Shown here piece by piece: positions 53,836 through 62,680 of a stretch of 64,000 nt of DNA. Numbering within the stretch: the first letter of the stretch is position 1; each line of letters begins with the position of its first letter. The notes beneath the pieces were generated by a model that was given only the letters and a program-made list of their open reading frames with translations, ran no database searches and was not told the DNA's origin. The stretch comes from an uncultured Limosilactobacillus sp. (GTDB taxonomy: Bacteria > Bacillota > Bacilli > Lactobacillales > Lactobacillaceae): assembly GCA_944327195.1 (NCBI GenBank), contig CALVGV010000001.1, positions 1-64,000 on the forward strand, in the 5' to 3' direction. The translations under genes were made by a program, and so were the position numbers.

Positions 53836-56696
53836 TTAACCTTCCGAAACGAGGTCCCCGTTATCAGTCCGGAAGGTGTACCACTTGCCGTTGATGTATT
53901 GGCGGCCGTAAAGCATGTGACCGGAAGCGTCGTAGTAAACCGTCCGCCCGTCGGGAAGGTTTACGAAGCCAGTCATCATCTGGCCGTTGTTGGTGGCGAA
54001 GTAGTACCAGTAACCATCGATGTACTGTTCGCCGTACAACATGTGACCAGCCGAACTGTAGTAAACCGTCCGACCATCAGACAATGAAACAAAGCCGGTC
54101 ATCATTTGCCCGTTGTTAGTGGCGAAGTAGTACCAGTAGCCGTCGATGTACTGTTCACCGTAAAGCATGTGACCAGCCGAGCTGTAGTAAACCGTCCGCC
54201 CGTCGGGAAGCGAAACAAAGCCAGTCATCATTTGCCCATTGTTGGTGGCGAAGTAGTACCAGTAACCATCGATGTACTGTTCGCCGTACAGCATGTGACC
54301 AGCCGAGCTGTAGTAAACCGTCCGGCCATCGCTTAACTCGGTGAAGCCGGTGGCCATTACCCCGTCGGCATCGAAGTAGTACCAGTAGCCGTCGATGTAC
54401 TCTTCGCTACTTTCGACCATTGCCGGGGCGAAGTAGTAGGTCTCACCGTCAATCGTCTTGAAGCCGGTGTATTCATCCCCGTTATTGGTGTCGAAGTAGT
54501 AGTAGGAACCGTCAACCTCGGTCAAACCGTACTGCATCTGGCCGGAGGCGTTGTAGTAAACCGTCCGCCCGTCAGACAGGGAAATGAAGCCGGTGGCCAT
54601 GTCGCCGTTGTTTTCGTCGAAGTAGTACCAGTAACCGTTGATTTCCTGTTCGCCATACTGCATCTGCCCGGAAGCGTTGTAGTAAACGATCCGGCCGTCA
54701 CTCAGTTCGGTAAAACCGGTTTGCATTACCCCGTCACTGCTGAAGCCGTACCAGTAACCATCCAGGTAGAGTTGCCCGGTAACGGCCTTCTTGGTGGTTG
54801 GGTCGAAGTAGTAGGTGTTGCCGTCAACCGTTACCCAACCGGAAGTCAAAGTACCGGTGCTGGAGTCGTAATAGTAGTAAACGCCGTCGATCTCGTTGAG
54901 GCCGTCGGAGAGGGTTGAGGTGTCGACCGTCCCGTCGGCGAGTACGTGAAGGGTGCCAACGTAGGTCCCGCTCGTGCTCGTCAACAGGGCACCGGTTGAC
55001 AGGTCGTAGTACTGGAAGGTTTCGGTACTAGAGTTGTAAACCAGCCCGGTTTGGCGTTGACCGGTCGTTGGGTCGTAGTAGTAGCTAGACCCATCAATGG
55101 TAATCTCGCCAGTCTGCATTTCCCCAATACTCGTATCAAAGTAGTAGTAGGCACCATCAATTTCTTGACTGCCATATAACATGTGACCCGAAGCATCGTA
55201 GTAAACGATCCGACCGTCACTTAACTCCATAAACCCGGTCTGCATTACCCCACCTTCGTAAAGGTACCAGTAACCATCGGAGTAAACTTCCCCGTTTTCG
55301 GTTGACGAGGTCGTCGTGGTGGTCGTCGACGACGTGGTGGTGTTGGAACTAAAGAGTCCCATGTCGATCGAGCCGTCGTAGGTGTTGTCGTACTCGTCGG
55401 TGTATTGCCATGCCCCGTAGCCGGAACCTTCAATCGTGCTCTTCCAGTAGCTATAGTAGTAGGCCGCAATCCAGGTCCGGCTCTTGCCGACCGTCGAGCT
55501 GACGTCGTAGGTTTGGTCGAAGGAGTAGCTGGTGTAGACAGCGTGGTTGGTGTAACCCAGCGAGCTCAGTTCTTCCCAGTAGGCGTTGAGGTAAGTCACC
55601 ACGTTGCTGTTCTTAACACTGCTGTCTTCGACGTCGGCGATCATCAGCGTAGTGGTGTCGAGGCCGTATTCCTCGGCCACTTCGGCGAAGTAGTCGGCTT
55701 CGGCCTGGGCGGAGCTAACCGAGGTGAAGGTCACGTAGTCGTACACGTAAACCGTCAGCCCGGCCGCCTGGGCGTTGGCGATTTGGCTCTTGGCGTAGGG
55801 GTTGGTGTAGGTGGTCCCCTGGGTCAGCTTAACGATAACGTACTTGACCCCCTCTTCCTTGAGGGCGGTGAAGGTGGCGACGCTCATTTCCCCCTGGTAG
55901 GAAGAAATGTCGATCGCGTCCGCCGAGGTGCTGTAGGAGCTCAGCAGGGTGATGGTTGAGCTAACCGTCGTGCTGGTGCTAGTCGTGGTGGTCGTTGCCG
56001 AGGAGGCACTGTAGACGTTGATCGTTTCTGCCGAGGTTGCCGTCCCGTCAACGCTAACAACCGCGCTGTTAATCGTAGTCGTCGAGGAAGAAGATGAAGA
56101 TGAAGTCGAAGTTGAGCTAGAAGTCGTGCTTACCGAGAGCACGCTGGCCTTAGTCAGGGTTGCCGTGGCACTAGCGGTACTGGCCGAGCTCGTTGAGGAG
56201 CTAGCCGCCGAGGCGCTGGTAGCCGACGAAGAGGCCGAGGCCGAGCTACTAGTTGCGGCCGCCTAGGCACTGCTGGACGAGGTACTTGAGCTACTTGCCG
56301 CACTGGCTGAACTCGTAGCCGTTGACGAACTCGTGGCCGCACTGGTCGAGGCTGAGGTGCTGGTTGAGCTGACGGTCGTCGTGGTTGAGGTTGCCGTTGA
56401 AGTAGAAGCCGAGCTGGAGCTTGAACTGGAACTAGAGCTGGAGCTGGAAGTTGAACTCGAACTGGAGCTAGTGCTCGAACTCAAGGTAACGCAGGAGCTG
56501 CTAGTACTGCTGGAACTGGTACTCGAACTGCTGACCGAGGTCGTCGTTGAGCTGGTTGCCGCCTTGCTTGGTGGGGGTTGGCAAACATCATCAAACTAAT
56601 CGCTGCCAGGGTAACCCCTGAGAGCGTTGTTATCTTTTTCACATTTTTGGAAAAGCCAGCCTGATATTCCCTGATTTTTTCAAAATTATTTTCCAC
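53836..56696 (-). pseudogene. Secreted GH25 muramidase with glucan-binding repeats, broken twice
   Basis: Intended product about 953 residues. It has a long signal peptide with the basic lead FEKIREYQAGFSKNVKKITT and a hydrophobic core, then a 200-residue Ser/Thr linker. A GH25 lysozyme domain follows (AIDISSYQGEMS, YVYDYVTF, MIADVEDSS, WQYTDEY) and at least ten choline/glucan-binding-type repeats (YWYYFDxxGxMxTGF). The start is GTG at 56696. The frame is lost at CCCCC after MMFAN; one more C would join signal to linker. A TAG at 56263-56265 also cuts the linker. An internal product from 56142 would lack a signal. The final repeats are nearly identical at the DNA level. Confidence 0.8.
53880..54350 (-). 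repeat. Near-identical 126-bp coding repeats
   Basis: Three full and one partial copy of a 42-residue unit (YIDGYWYYFATNNGQMMTGF plus 22 more residues). Copies differ at only a few bases, so they arose or were homogenised recently and can recombine to change repeat number. Confidence 0.8.
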
Positions 56697-56730
56697 TGTC
56701 CTTACCCTTTCTTCAAAAATTACCCGCTTA

Positions 56731-56758
56731 CAAAAAGATACCGGGCTCAGCCGGTATC
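56731..56758 (-). terminator. Hairpin in the leader of the GH25 gene
   Basis: On the minus strand GATACCGGCTGAGCCCGGTATC followed by TTTTTG, about 35 bases before the GTG start. Because a promoter lies upstream, it may act as an attenuator, or end transcription from the ComK-like gene. Confidence 0.6.
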
Positions 56759-56788
56759 AAAACTTAAGAAAATATTTAGTTCACTTAA

Positions 56789-56817
56789 ATTTAACTATCG
56801 TTAACAACGATTGTCAA
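56789..56817 (-). promoter_or_regulatory. Promoter with operator palindrome for GH25 gene
   Basis: On the minus strand TTGACA (56812-56817), 17 bases, TTAAAT (56789-56794). The spacer contains the perfect palindrome ATCGTT-AAC-AACGAT (56797-56811), a typical repressor position. Confidence 0.6.
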
Positions 56818-57043
56818 TGTCCTTAATATGAACAATTAGAGATGGATTTAGCAGATAATTATGGTGATAATTGATAAAACTAAGAACAGAATACTTATTC
56901 CCATAAGTCATGCTTTTACCGTTTACTAGTAGTTTATTTCTACATTCATTTCCCTTATTTCAATCGTTCTCCCTAACGGCTGAACTACCGCCCGCAGAAA
57001 ATTTTTACCTCTTCCAAAACGATTCAGAAGACAGACCAAATAT
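56818..57043. other. AT-rich intergenic region
   Basis: No open frame with a ribosome binding site is seen between the GH25 promoter and the end of the ComK-like gene. The AT content is higher than elsewhere. Confidence 0.4.
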
Positions 57044-57766
57044 TTAATTTATCTGAAATAGCTTACTCATAAGACGCTTAGCGAATCGTTCTACCTCCTC
57101 ACGGCGAGGTTCCCCAAGTGTCTCCCGATTATAAGAAATGATTGCCTCCACCAACCAACGGTAAAAGAAGCAGTGATTTGCTTCCTGACGCTGTTCCCAG
57201 ACGTGGCTGTGCTTAAAGCTACGAAAGCCAAAGAAATTCCCCAACCATTTAAAGCGAACCTTCTGCGCTTGGGCGATTTTGAGAGCGACATCACGAATCT
57301 TCTTAAATCGGTTCTCCGCTACGTCCAAGACTAACTTCAACTCAGTCTTTGTTTGAGGGCAATAGAAATCTAGTAGCACTCCCTCCGCTTTTCCCCACGT
57401 TTGAAAGGAACGGAGGTATTGTTCTAAGTAGTAAACTCGCTCCGGTGCTCCGGCCCCAGCACTCGGAATCAGGCGATGGTTTCCTGCAACTAGCGACTGC
57501 GGAATCCGTGGATACTTCAGGTAAAGAACCTTAGTTGTAAAGTCAGTAATCCCCCACTTCCTCGCTAGCTCACTGATTACTTTTTTCAACGGCTGATTAA
57601 TTTGCACGAGTTCACCCGAGGTTAAGCACACCAACGTCTGGTCATCACCCATTGCGGTAATGAAGAGAAAATTTCTCCAGTCAAGGTGGCAAAAAGCTAC
57701 TTTCTGCGTTGATAGTGCCTTCAGTTGAGCCAAAGTAGTAACTGCAGTCGAATTGTTTTTCAGCAT
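57044..57766 (-). CDS. ComK-like competence regulator candidate
   Basis: A 240-residue soluble basic protein. The middle (KVLYLKYPRIPQSLVAGNHRLIPSAG, residues about 80-105) resembles the ComK segment in which a strand is followed by a conserved proline pair, a hydrophobic strand and a 'P-T/S' turn. The total length is somewhat greater than Bacillus ComK. The C-terminal third is helical and rich in Arg and Lys. It is divergent from a sigma-70-like gene of the SigH/ComX type, which supports a competence link, because lactobacilli often carry both. The match is by eye and could be wrong. Confidence 0.45.
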   Translation of the reverse strand: MLKNNSTAVTTLAQLKALSTQKVAFCHLDWRNFLFITAMGDDQTLVCLTSGELVQINQPLKKVISELARKWGITDFTTKVLYLKYPRIPQSLVAGNHRLIPSAGAGAPERVYYLEQYLRSFQTWGKAEGVLLDFYCPQTKTELKLVLDVAENRFKKIRDVALKIAQAQKVRFKWLGNFFGFRSFKHSHVWEQRQEANHCFFYRWLVEAIISYNRETLGEPRREEVERFAKRLMSKLFQIN

Positions 57767-58142
57767 GGTCTACTCCTTAGAATAATTTTTGGCAATTCAT
57801 CATTTTAGTAAAACGGTTCCACCGGCATGAACCATTATTACCGAGCTTCTTAGTGATTTCAAGCTGCTTTTTTACTTAACTATCTTTCGATAATCGACCG
57901 AATAACAATAATGTTATTATAATAGTGTAATAAGGAATAGGAACTGATATCTACCCAATGATCGTGTTTTATCGATTTCATTCAACTAGGTTCGAACCTA
58001 TTTTGTCCGGATTTTTACGTTCTTTCAATGCTGATTAACTAACATTGTCTGTTTCACAAAACCAACGATTTCATTGTATTTTGTTTCTGCCATGGTACTT
58101 GGAGGCCTCTAATTTTTTTATCAACCAAGGAGACAATTACTA
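57767..58142. promoter_or_regulatory. Divergent control region between ComK-like and sigma genes
   Basis: AT-rich 376 bases without a gene. Toward the sigma gene a TATAAT (near 57920) is preceded by a poor -35. A palindrome TAGGTTCGAACCTA lies at about 57989-58002. A long leader of 200 bases then precedes the ATG, which has AAGGAG upstream. Confidence 0.4.
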
Positions 58143-58724
58143 ATGCAGAATCAGTTGCTAATTGCAGAACTCAACCGCTACCTACTAAACACCTACCAAG
58201 ACTCGCAATTGACTATGACCCTCTACGGCGTTCTCAAGCACAGTGGAATTTACCGCAATCATCCTTACTACGACGACCTTCTCCAGGAGTGCCGTCTAAC
58301 GATGGCCCACGCCCTCCATGAATATGACCGTCGGGTGACAAAGGGCGAACAACTCGGCGCCCGCCGAACCTACGCTTACCAACGTATGCGCTGGGTGATT
58401 TTTGACTACCTTCGCCGAAACGGTCGCGACCAGGCCCACTGCCAGCTCCAACTCGACGTTCCCCGCGGCGAGGACGACGATATTCCAACCGCCCTAGCTT
58501 ACGAGGAACGCTACGCAGAACGTTCCGAAGCTCAAGAACTCATTGCGAAGTTACTGGCAACATGTAGCCCAATTCAGGGGAAACTCATCGCACACCTCCA
58601 AAAGGCTCCTGACTTAACCAATAAGGAATTGGCTGCTATTCTTCACATCTCCGCCCCCGCGGTTAGTTACCACAAAAAATTACTCCGGCATTGTCTCCAG
58701 CAGCTTACCCAGCAGGAGCAATAA
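58143..58724 (+). CDS. Sigma-70-like factor, SigH/ComX type
   Basis: A 193-residue protein with the layout of small alternative sigma factors. Region 2 is seen around YYDDLLQECRLTMAHALHEYD and RRTYAYQRMRWVIFDYLRR, and region 4 as a helix-turn-helix near residues 155-185 (LTNKELAAILHISAPAVSYHKKLL). AAGGAGACA precedes the ATG. It is divergent from the ComK-like gene and followed by a terminator. In relatives this type of gene switches on late competence genes; no com operon is in the window, so this is inferred. Confidence 0.68.
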   Translation: MQNQLLIAELNRYLLNTYQDSQLTMTLYGVLKHSGIYRNHPYYDDLLQECRLTMAHALHEYDRRVTKGEQLGARRTYAYQRMRWVIFDYLRRNGRDQAHCQLQLDVPRGEDDDIPTALAYEERYAERSEAQELIAKLLATCSPIQGKLIAHLQKAPDLTNKELAAILHISAPAVSYHKKLLRHCLQQLTQQEQ

Positions 58725-58748
58725 TACAATTCGTTCCTAAATAACAAC

Positions 58749-58786
58749 AGCCTCCGTACGGTTAATCCGCTCGGAGGCTATTTTCA
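58749..58786 (+). terminator. Terminator after sigma-like gene
   Basis: AGCCTCCG pairs with CGGAGGCT around a 16-base loop and is followed by ATTTTC. Confidence 0.72.
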
Positions 58787-58792
58787 GAAAGG

Positions 58793-59248
58793 CTATATCA
58801 ACTTAGTTAGTAACGGAATAATCATTGCCGTTGTTAGTAGTCCCAACAACCACCAAATAATTTTACCTTGACCGTTAATTTGCTGGCCTAGTCCAGAAAG
58901 CTTGGTTCCAATGTTATTATTCATCATCTCCATCTTTCCATCCATCATCTCAAACTTCTTGTCCATCATCTCAAATTTTTTGTCCATCATTCCAAACTTT
59001 TCATCAATTCCATCAAATCGTTTTTCGACACTATCAAATTTGGTATCAATTTCTCTAAATTGAGCGTCCACTACTTTAAATTGAGATTTCACATCATAGA
59101 GTTGCTTATCAATTCCGTTGAAGCGCTCGTTAATTCGGTTCATCGCTTCATTAAATTCCTGACGGGTAATAAAGTCATTTCCACTCCCGTCTCCTCCGTT
59201 TTGCTGACCAAACATATCACTTGCGTTACTATTATAATTACGACTCAT
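58793..59248 (-). CDS. Tail-anchored heptad-repeat protein, unknown
   Basis: A 151-residue protein. After a polar Asn/Gly-rich start (residues 1-25) there is a long coiled coil built of seven-residue repeats (FGMMDKKFEMMDKKFEMMDG), matched at the DNA level by 21-bp repeats. A single C-terminal membrane helix follows (IIWWLLGLLTTAMIIPLLTKLI). There is no signal peptide, so it is probably tail-anchored with the coil in the cytoplasm. The start overlaps the stop of the gene upstream (TAATG) behind a near-perfect GGAGGTGAT. The coil may assemble or sense at the membrane; I recognise no family. Confidence 0.68.
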   Translation of the reverse strand: MSRNYNSNASDMFGQQNGGDGSGNDFITRQEFNEAMNRINERFNGIDKQLYDVKSQFKVVDAQFREIDTKFDSVEKRFDGIDEKFGMMDKKFEMMDKKFEMMDGKMEMMNNNIGTKLSGLGQQINGQGKIIWWLLGLLTTAMIIPLLTKLI

Positions 59249-59694
59249 TAGATCACCTCCACCGGAATTACGGAATCGTGAAACTTTCCTTTTTGAATAA
59301 CTTCAGAATAGTTGGCTTTAGCCATTGGTTGATCAAAAATAGCTAATTCAGTCCTAAGAAGAGTGGAATGAATTAACCGCTCTACCGGAACTTGGTACCT
59401 AAAGCCAACTCCCACCTTCTCAAATTGACCTGTAATTTCTGCTTCACTAATTAATCCCCGTGGATGGTTATTGGGAGCAATGACACAGTATACCCCTTGG
59501 TAATCAGCCGAAATCAAACCCGGAAGATAAATTGTTGCAAGAACGGTAAAATCAAAAGTTTCCTTTTTCGGGTCAACTCGAAGAGTATCAATTTGTTCCC
59601 CATTTTCGTCCTCATAGTAAAGGTCAACTAGTCGTACTTGATCATTATTAATCATTAAGAGCACCTCGCAATTCAAAGGAGCTTCGTCGATCAT
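59248..59694 (-). CDS. Soluble protein of unknown function, partner of heptad-repeat protein
   Basis: A 148-residue acidic protein, largely beta strand by pattern (CEVLLMINNDQVRLVDLYYED, FDFTVLATIYLPGL). The ATG at 59694 is chosen for AGGA 8 bases upstream. The longer frame to 59787 would run through a TATAAT that looks like its promoter. It is coupled by a one-base overlap to the tail-anchored coiled-coil gene, so the two products probably work together. No family is recognised. Confidence 0.6.
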   Translation of the reverse strand: MIDEAPLNCEVLLMINNDQVRLVDLYYEDENGEQIDTLRVDPKKETFDFTVLATIYLPGLISADYQGVYCVIAPNNHPRGLISEAEITGQFEKVGVGFRYQVPVERLIHSTLLRTELAIFDQPMAKANYSEVIQKGKFHDSVIPVEVI

Positions 59695-59864
59695 ATTTAA
59701 TTCCTTAGTTTTATCATACCGGATTATATCAACTTCATAAACCCATTTGACTAAATGATAAACGTCAACCAATTTTTGGAGCAGCAATCTCCAAGTAACT
59801 ATACATTACTCAGGAACTACTTTTTCGTACTAATAATTGTATTTAATGTTTGCACCTATAAACT

Positions 59865-59954
59865 GTAAGCCCTCAATAATGGACCGTCTTGAATTTTCTT
59901 CAGTATAGGAGGTCAAAGTAGCCGGTTAAATACGGCCTGTTATTGAGGACTTAC
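59865..59954. repeat. 90-base imperfect palindrome
   Basis: The first 15 bases (GTAAGCCCTCAATAA) and last 15 (TTATTGAGGACTTAC) pair at 14 of 15 positions, and an inner CCGT/ACGG stem follows. The centre is unpaired. It could be a small non-autonomous element, the remnant of an insertion sequence, or a structured RNA. Confidence 0.55.
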
Positions 59955-59976
59955 CCATTAGTTACCCGGGGGAAAC

Positions 59977-60013
59977 AAAAAAGATTGGCCTTCCAAAAGC
60001 CAATCTTTTTTTG
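59977..60013. terminator. Terminator after flippase gene
   Basis: AAAAAAGATTGGC pairs with GCCAATCTTTTTTT around an 8-base loop; it works in both directions. Confidence 0.88.
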
Positions 60014-61438
60014 CTATTCGCGATTTTTAATCATTTCAATTCCCTGCTTCAGGATCGGTGCCCGGAGCAAGTAGAGGGCAAGGACGTAAATCACGACCCC
60101 AACCGCCACTTGAATAACGAGGTTAACGATGTTCATCGTCATCATTTGATCAAGCCGGAAGACGATGACAAACATTACCGCCCCGGCCAGCAAATAACGC
60201 CACAGCTCCTTGAAGAGGTCGCGCCGCCGAATCGTCGACCGCACGCAGTACAGCTGAACCGCCGTCACCGAGAACTCGGCAATCACCGTGGCAACCGCCG
60301 CCCCGTTTGAGGAGTACTTGGGGATCAAGAAGAAGTTGGCGATGATGTTGACCACCGCCCCCACGGTCACCGAAATGGTGTATTCGCGGACCCGTTTGAT
60401 CGGCATCAGGTACTGGGTCCCGGTAACGTTACTCCAGGCAATCAGTACCAGGATTGGCGCCTCAATGCACATGACTTCCCCACTCGGCACGTACTGGCTC
60501 CCAAGGAACCACGGGGCCAGCTTAAGGCCAATCGCCATCACCCCAGCGGCCATTGGTACCGCGAGGGCGGTGACGAAGTCAAATGACTTATAGAGGCTCC
60601 GCCGTACGGCCTTGTAGTCGCCCTTAGCAAACATCGCCGCCACGTGCGGCAACATTACCGTCCCGGTGGCGGTGACGACGGCGAGGACCACCTTGATCAG
60701 CTTGTCGGCGTAATCAAACTGCCCCAGGGCATCCTGGGCCCCGATCCGGCCGAGCATCAGCTTGTTGACCACCATGTAGACCTGGGTGGTGATCGTCGGA
60801 ATGAAAAGCATCAGCGACGGGTAGAGGTGGGTGAAGGGGTGCCACTCACTCGGCTTGACCCACTCGATCGAATTACGAAGGTAGGGCCAGAGGGTGAGGT
60901 TCCCGCCGACTTGCGCGCCCCCCAAGAGCAAAATGTACTTCCAGAGGTCGCTTTGCTGGCGAACAACGACGAAGATCATCGCCGTCGTAAACAACTTAAC
61001 GATCGTGTTCCGGACCACCGTCTTGCGGAAGTCCTCCATTCCCATGAAATACCAGGAAACGTCTAGGCCGTAGGCAACGATCCAGAGCGACTGAAGGAGG
61101 TAATAGGTCCGAAAGGTGGACGAAAAGGCAAAGACCACCACAATGTAGGCAATGAAGGAAAGGGTGATCGAACACAGTTGGAGGGCTTCAATCCCCCAAA
61201 AGATTCGCGACCGTTCGTGCTTGTCGTCCCGGTGGTAGGCAACTTCCCGGTTCCCGTAGAGGGAAATCCCCATTTGCCCAATCAGGTAGAAGAAAGTGAC
61301 CCAACCATTTGTATAACTGTTAATCCCCGATGCGTGGGCCCCGAGCACCCGCGAAATATAAGGGGTGGTAATCAGGGGAACAATCAGGAGGAGGATTTGG
61401 TAACCCGCGTTATACAAATAGTTTTTAATCACTTGCAT
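60014..61438 (-). CDS. Polysaccharide repeat-unit flippase (Wzx-like)
   Basis: A 474-residue MATE/MurJ-type membrane protein with 12-14 helices. It opens with the family's YNAGYQILLLIVPLITTPYISRVLG and later has GISLYGNREVAYHRDD and LLGGAQVGGNLTLWPYLR. It moves lipid-linked oligosaccharide units across the membrane for polymer assembly. The start overlaps the UDP-galactopyranose mutase stop by one base (TAATG), so they are coupled. Confidence 0.9.
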   Translation of the reverse strand: MQVIKNYLYNAGYQILLLIVPLITTPYISRVLGAHASGINSYTNGWVTFFYLIGQMGISLYGNREVAYHRDDKHERSRIFWGIEALQLCSITLSFIAYIVVVFAFSSTFRTYYLLQSLWIVAYGLDVSWYFMGMEDFRKTVVRNTIVKLFTTAMIFVVVRQQSDLWKYILLLGGAQVGGNLTLWPYLRNSIEWVKPSEWHPFTHLYPSLMLFIPTITTQVYMVVNKLMLGRIGAQDALGQFDYADKLIKVVLAVVTATGTVMLPHVAAMFAKGDYKAVRRSLYKSFDFVTALAVPMAAGVMAIGLKLAPWFLGSQYVPSGEVMCIEAPILVLIAWSNVTGTQYLMPIKRVREYTISVTVGAVVNIIANFFLIPKYSSNGAAVATVIAEFSVTAVQLYCVRSTIRRRDLFKELWRYLLAGAVMFVIVFRLDQMMTMNIVNLVIQVAVGVVIYVLALYLLRAPILKQGIEMIKNRE

Positions 61439-62559
61439 TACTTTCCAAACTCCTTTTCAACCGTAACGAGGGCCGCGTGTAGGACCTGGTCCATGTTGTA
61501 GTAGCGGTACTGGCCAAGCCGCCCGCCGAAGATCACCTGCGGCTTGGTCTCGGCGGCCAACTTGGCGTACTGCTTGTAGAGGGCGTTGTTAGCAGCGTTG
61601 TTGACCGGGTAGTATGGTTCGTCGCCGCGGTGCCAGTCGGCTGGGTACTCGCGGGTGATCACCGTCTTGTCCTTGTCGCCCTTGCCGAACTCGAAGTGCT
61701 TGTGCTCAATGATCCGGGTGTAGGGCGTCTCGGCATCGGTGTAGTTAACGACCGCGTTCCCCTGGTGGTTGTTTTCGTCCAGGGTCTCGGTTTCGAAACG
61801 CAGACTGCGGTATTGCAGTTCGCCCAACTGGTAGTCGAAGTACTGGTCGATCATCCCGGTGAAGACGATCTTTGGGAAGTTCGCTTCGTAGTCGGCTTGC
61901 TTTTCGAAGAAGTCGACGCCAGTTTCGATGTCAATCAGGTCAGAGTCCAACATCTTTTCGACGATCTGTGTGTAGCCGCCAACCGGAATCCCCTGGAAGT
62001 CATCGTTGAAGTAGTTGTTGTCGTAGGTCAGGCGGACCGGCAGGCGGCGAATGATGAAGGCCGGTAAGTCCGTTGCCTTTTGGCCCCACTGCTTTTCGGT
62101 GTAACCCTTGACTAGCTTCTCGTAGATGTCGCGGCCGATCAGGGAAATTGCCTGTTCTTCCAGGTTAGCCGGCTGCTTGCCGGCCATTTCTTGGCGTTGC
62201 TCCTCGATCTTTGCCACTGCCTCGGCCGGGGTCTTAACGCCCCACATCTTGTTGAAGGTGTTCATGTTGAAGGGGAGGTTGTAGATCTCGCCCTTGTAGT
62301 TGGCCACCGGGGAATTAGTGTAGCGGTTGAAGGTGGCAAACTGGTTGACGTAGTCCCAGATTTTCTTGTTGGAGGTATGGAAAATGTGGGCCCCGTACTG
62401 GTGCACCTGGATGCCGTGGACTTCCTTGGTGTAGATGTTACCGGCGATGTGGTCGCGCTTTTCGATGACCTTAACGCGCTTCCCCCGCTTGGCGGCTTCG
62501 TAGGCAAAGGTGGCGCCGAAGAGGCCGGCACCGACTACTAAATAGTCGTATTTTGACAT
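61438..62559 (-). CDS. glf: UDP-galactopyranose mutase
   Basis: A 373-residue FAD enzyme that converts UDP-galactopyranose to UDP-galactofuranose. The FAD-binding motif is VVGAGLFGATFAYEAAKRGK, then VIEKRDHIAGNIYT, followed by HQYGAHIFHTSNKKIWDYV and the conserved GYTEKQWG and RREYPADWHRGDEPYYPV-like ending. The ATG at 62559 follows AAGGAAGGG. Its presence means the polymer made by this cluster probably contains galactofuranose. Confidence 0.95.
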   Translation of the reverse strand: MSKYDYLVVGAGLFGATFAYEAAKRGKRVKVIEKRDHIAGNIYTKEVHGIQVHQYGAHIFHTSNKKIWDYVNQFATFNRYTNSPVANYKGEIYNLPFNMNTFNKMWGVKTPAEAVAKIEEQRQEMAGKQPANLEEQAISLIGRDIYEKLVKGYTEKQWGQKATDLPAFIIRRLPVRLTYDNNYFNDDFQGIPVGGYTQIVEKMLDSDLIDIETGVDFFEKQADYEANFPKIVFTGMIDQYFDYQLGELQYRSLRFETETLDENNHQGNAVVNYTDAETPYTRIIEHKHFEFGKGDKDKTVITREYPADWHRGDEPYYPVNNAANNALYKQYAKLAAETKPQVIFGGRLGQYRYYNMDQVLHAALVTVEKEFGK

Positions 62560-62680
62560 GAGCAATGTCCCTTCCTTTTAAATCTATTAGTCAATAATAG
62601 GTGATTTAATGTTAAACCACAAGAAGTTTTAAAAAGCGTAACCCAATCTTGATGATTTAGTCACGCTCAATCCTAGCTAG

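Noticed and set aside
53880..54350. Regular repeats that could suggest a CRISPR array
   Set aside because: The repeats are 126 bp, in frame, and code for glucan-binding-type units; there are no unique spacers and no cas genes.
10787..56696. Reassignment or programmed readthrough of TAG/TAA to explain several interrupted genes
   Set aside because: TAG ends intact genes here (for example the aminotransferase at 2163 and the GT8 gene at 8840), the interrupted genes also include frameshifts, and no suppressor tRNA or recoding element is seen.
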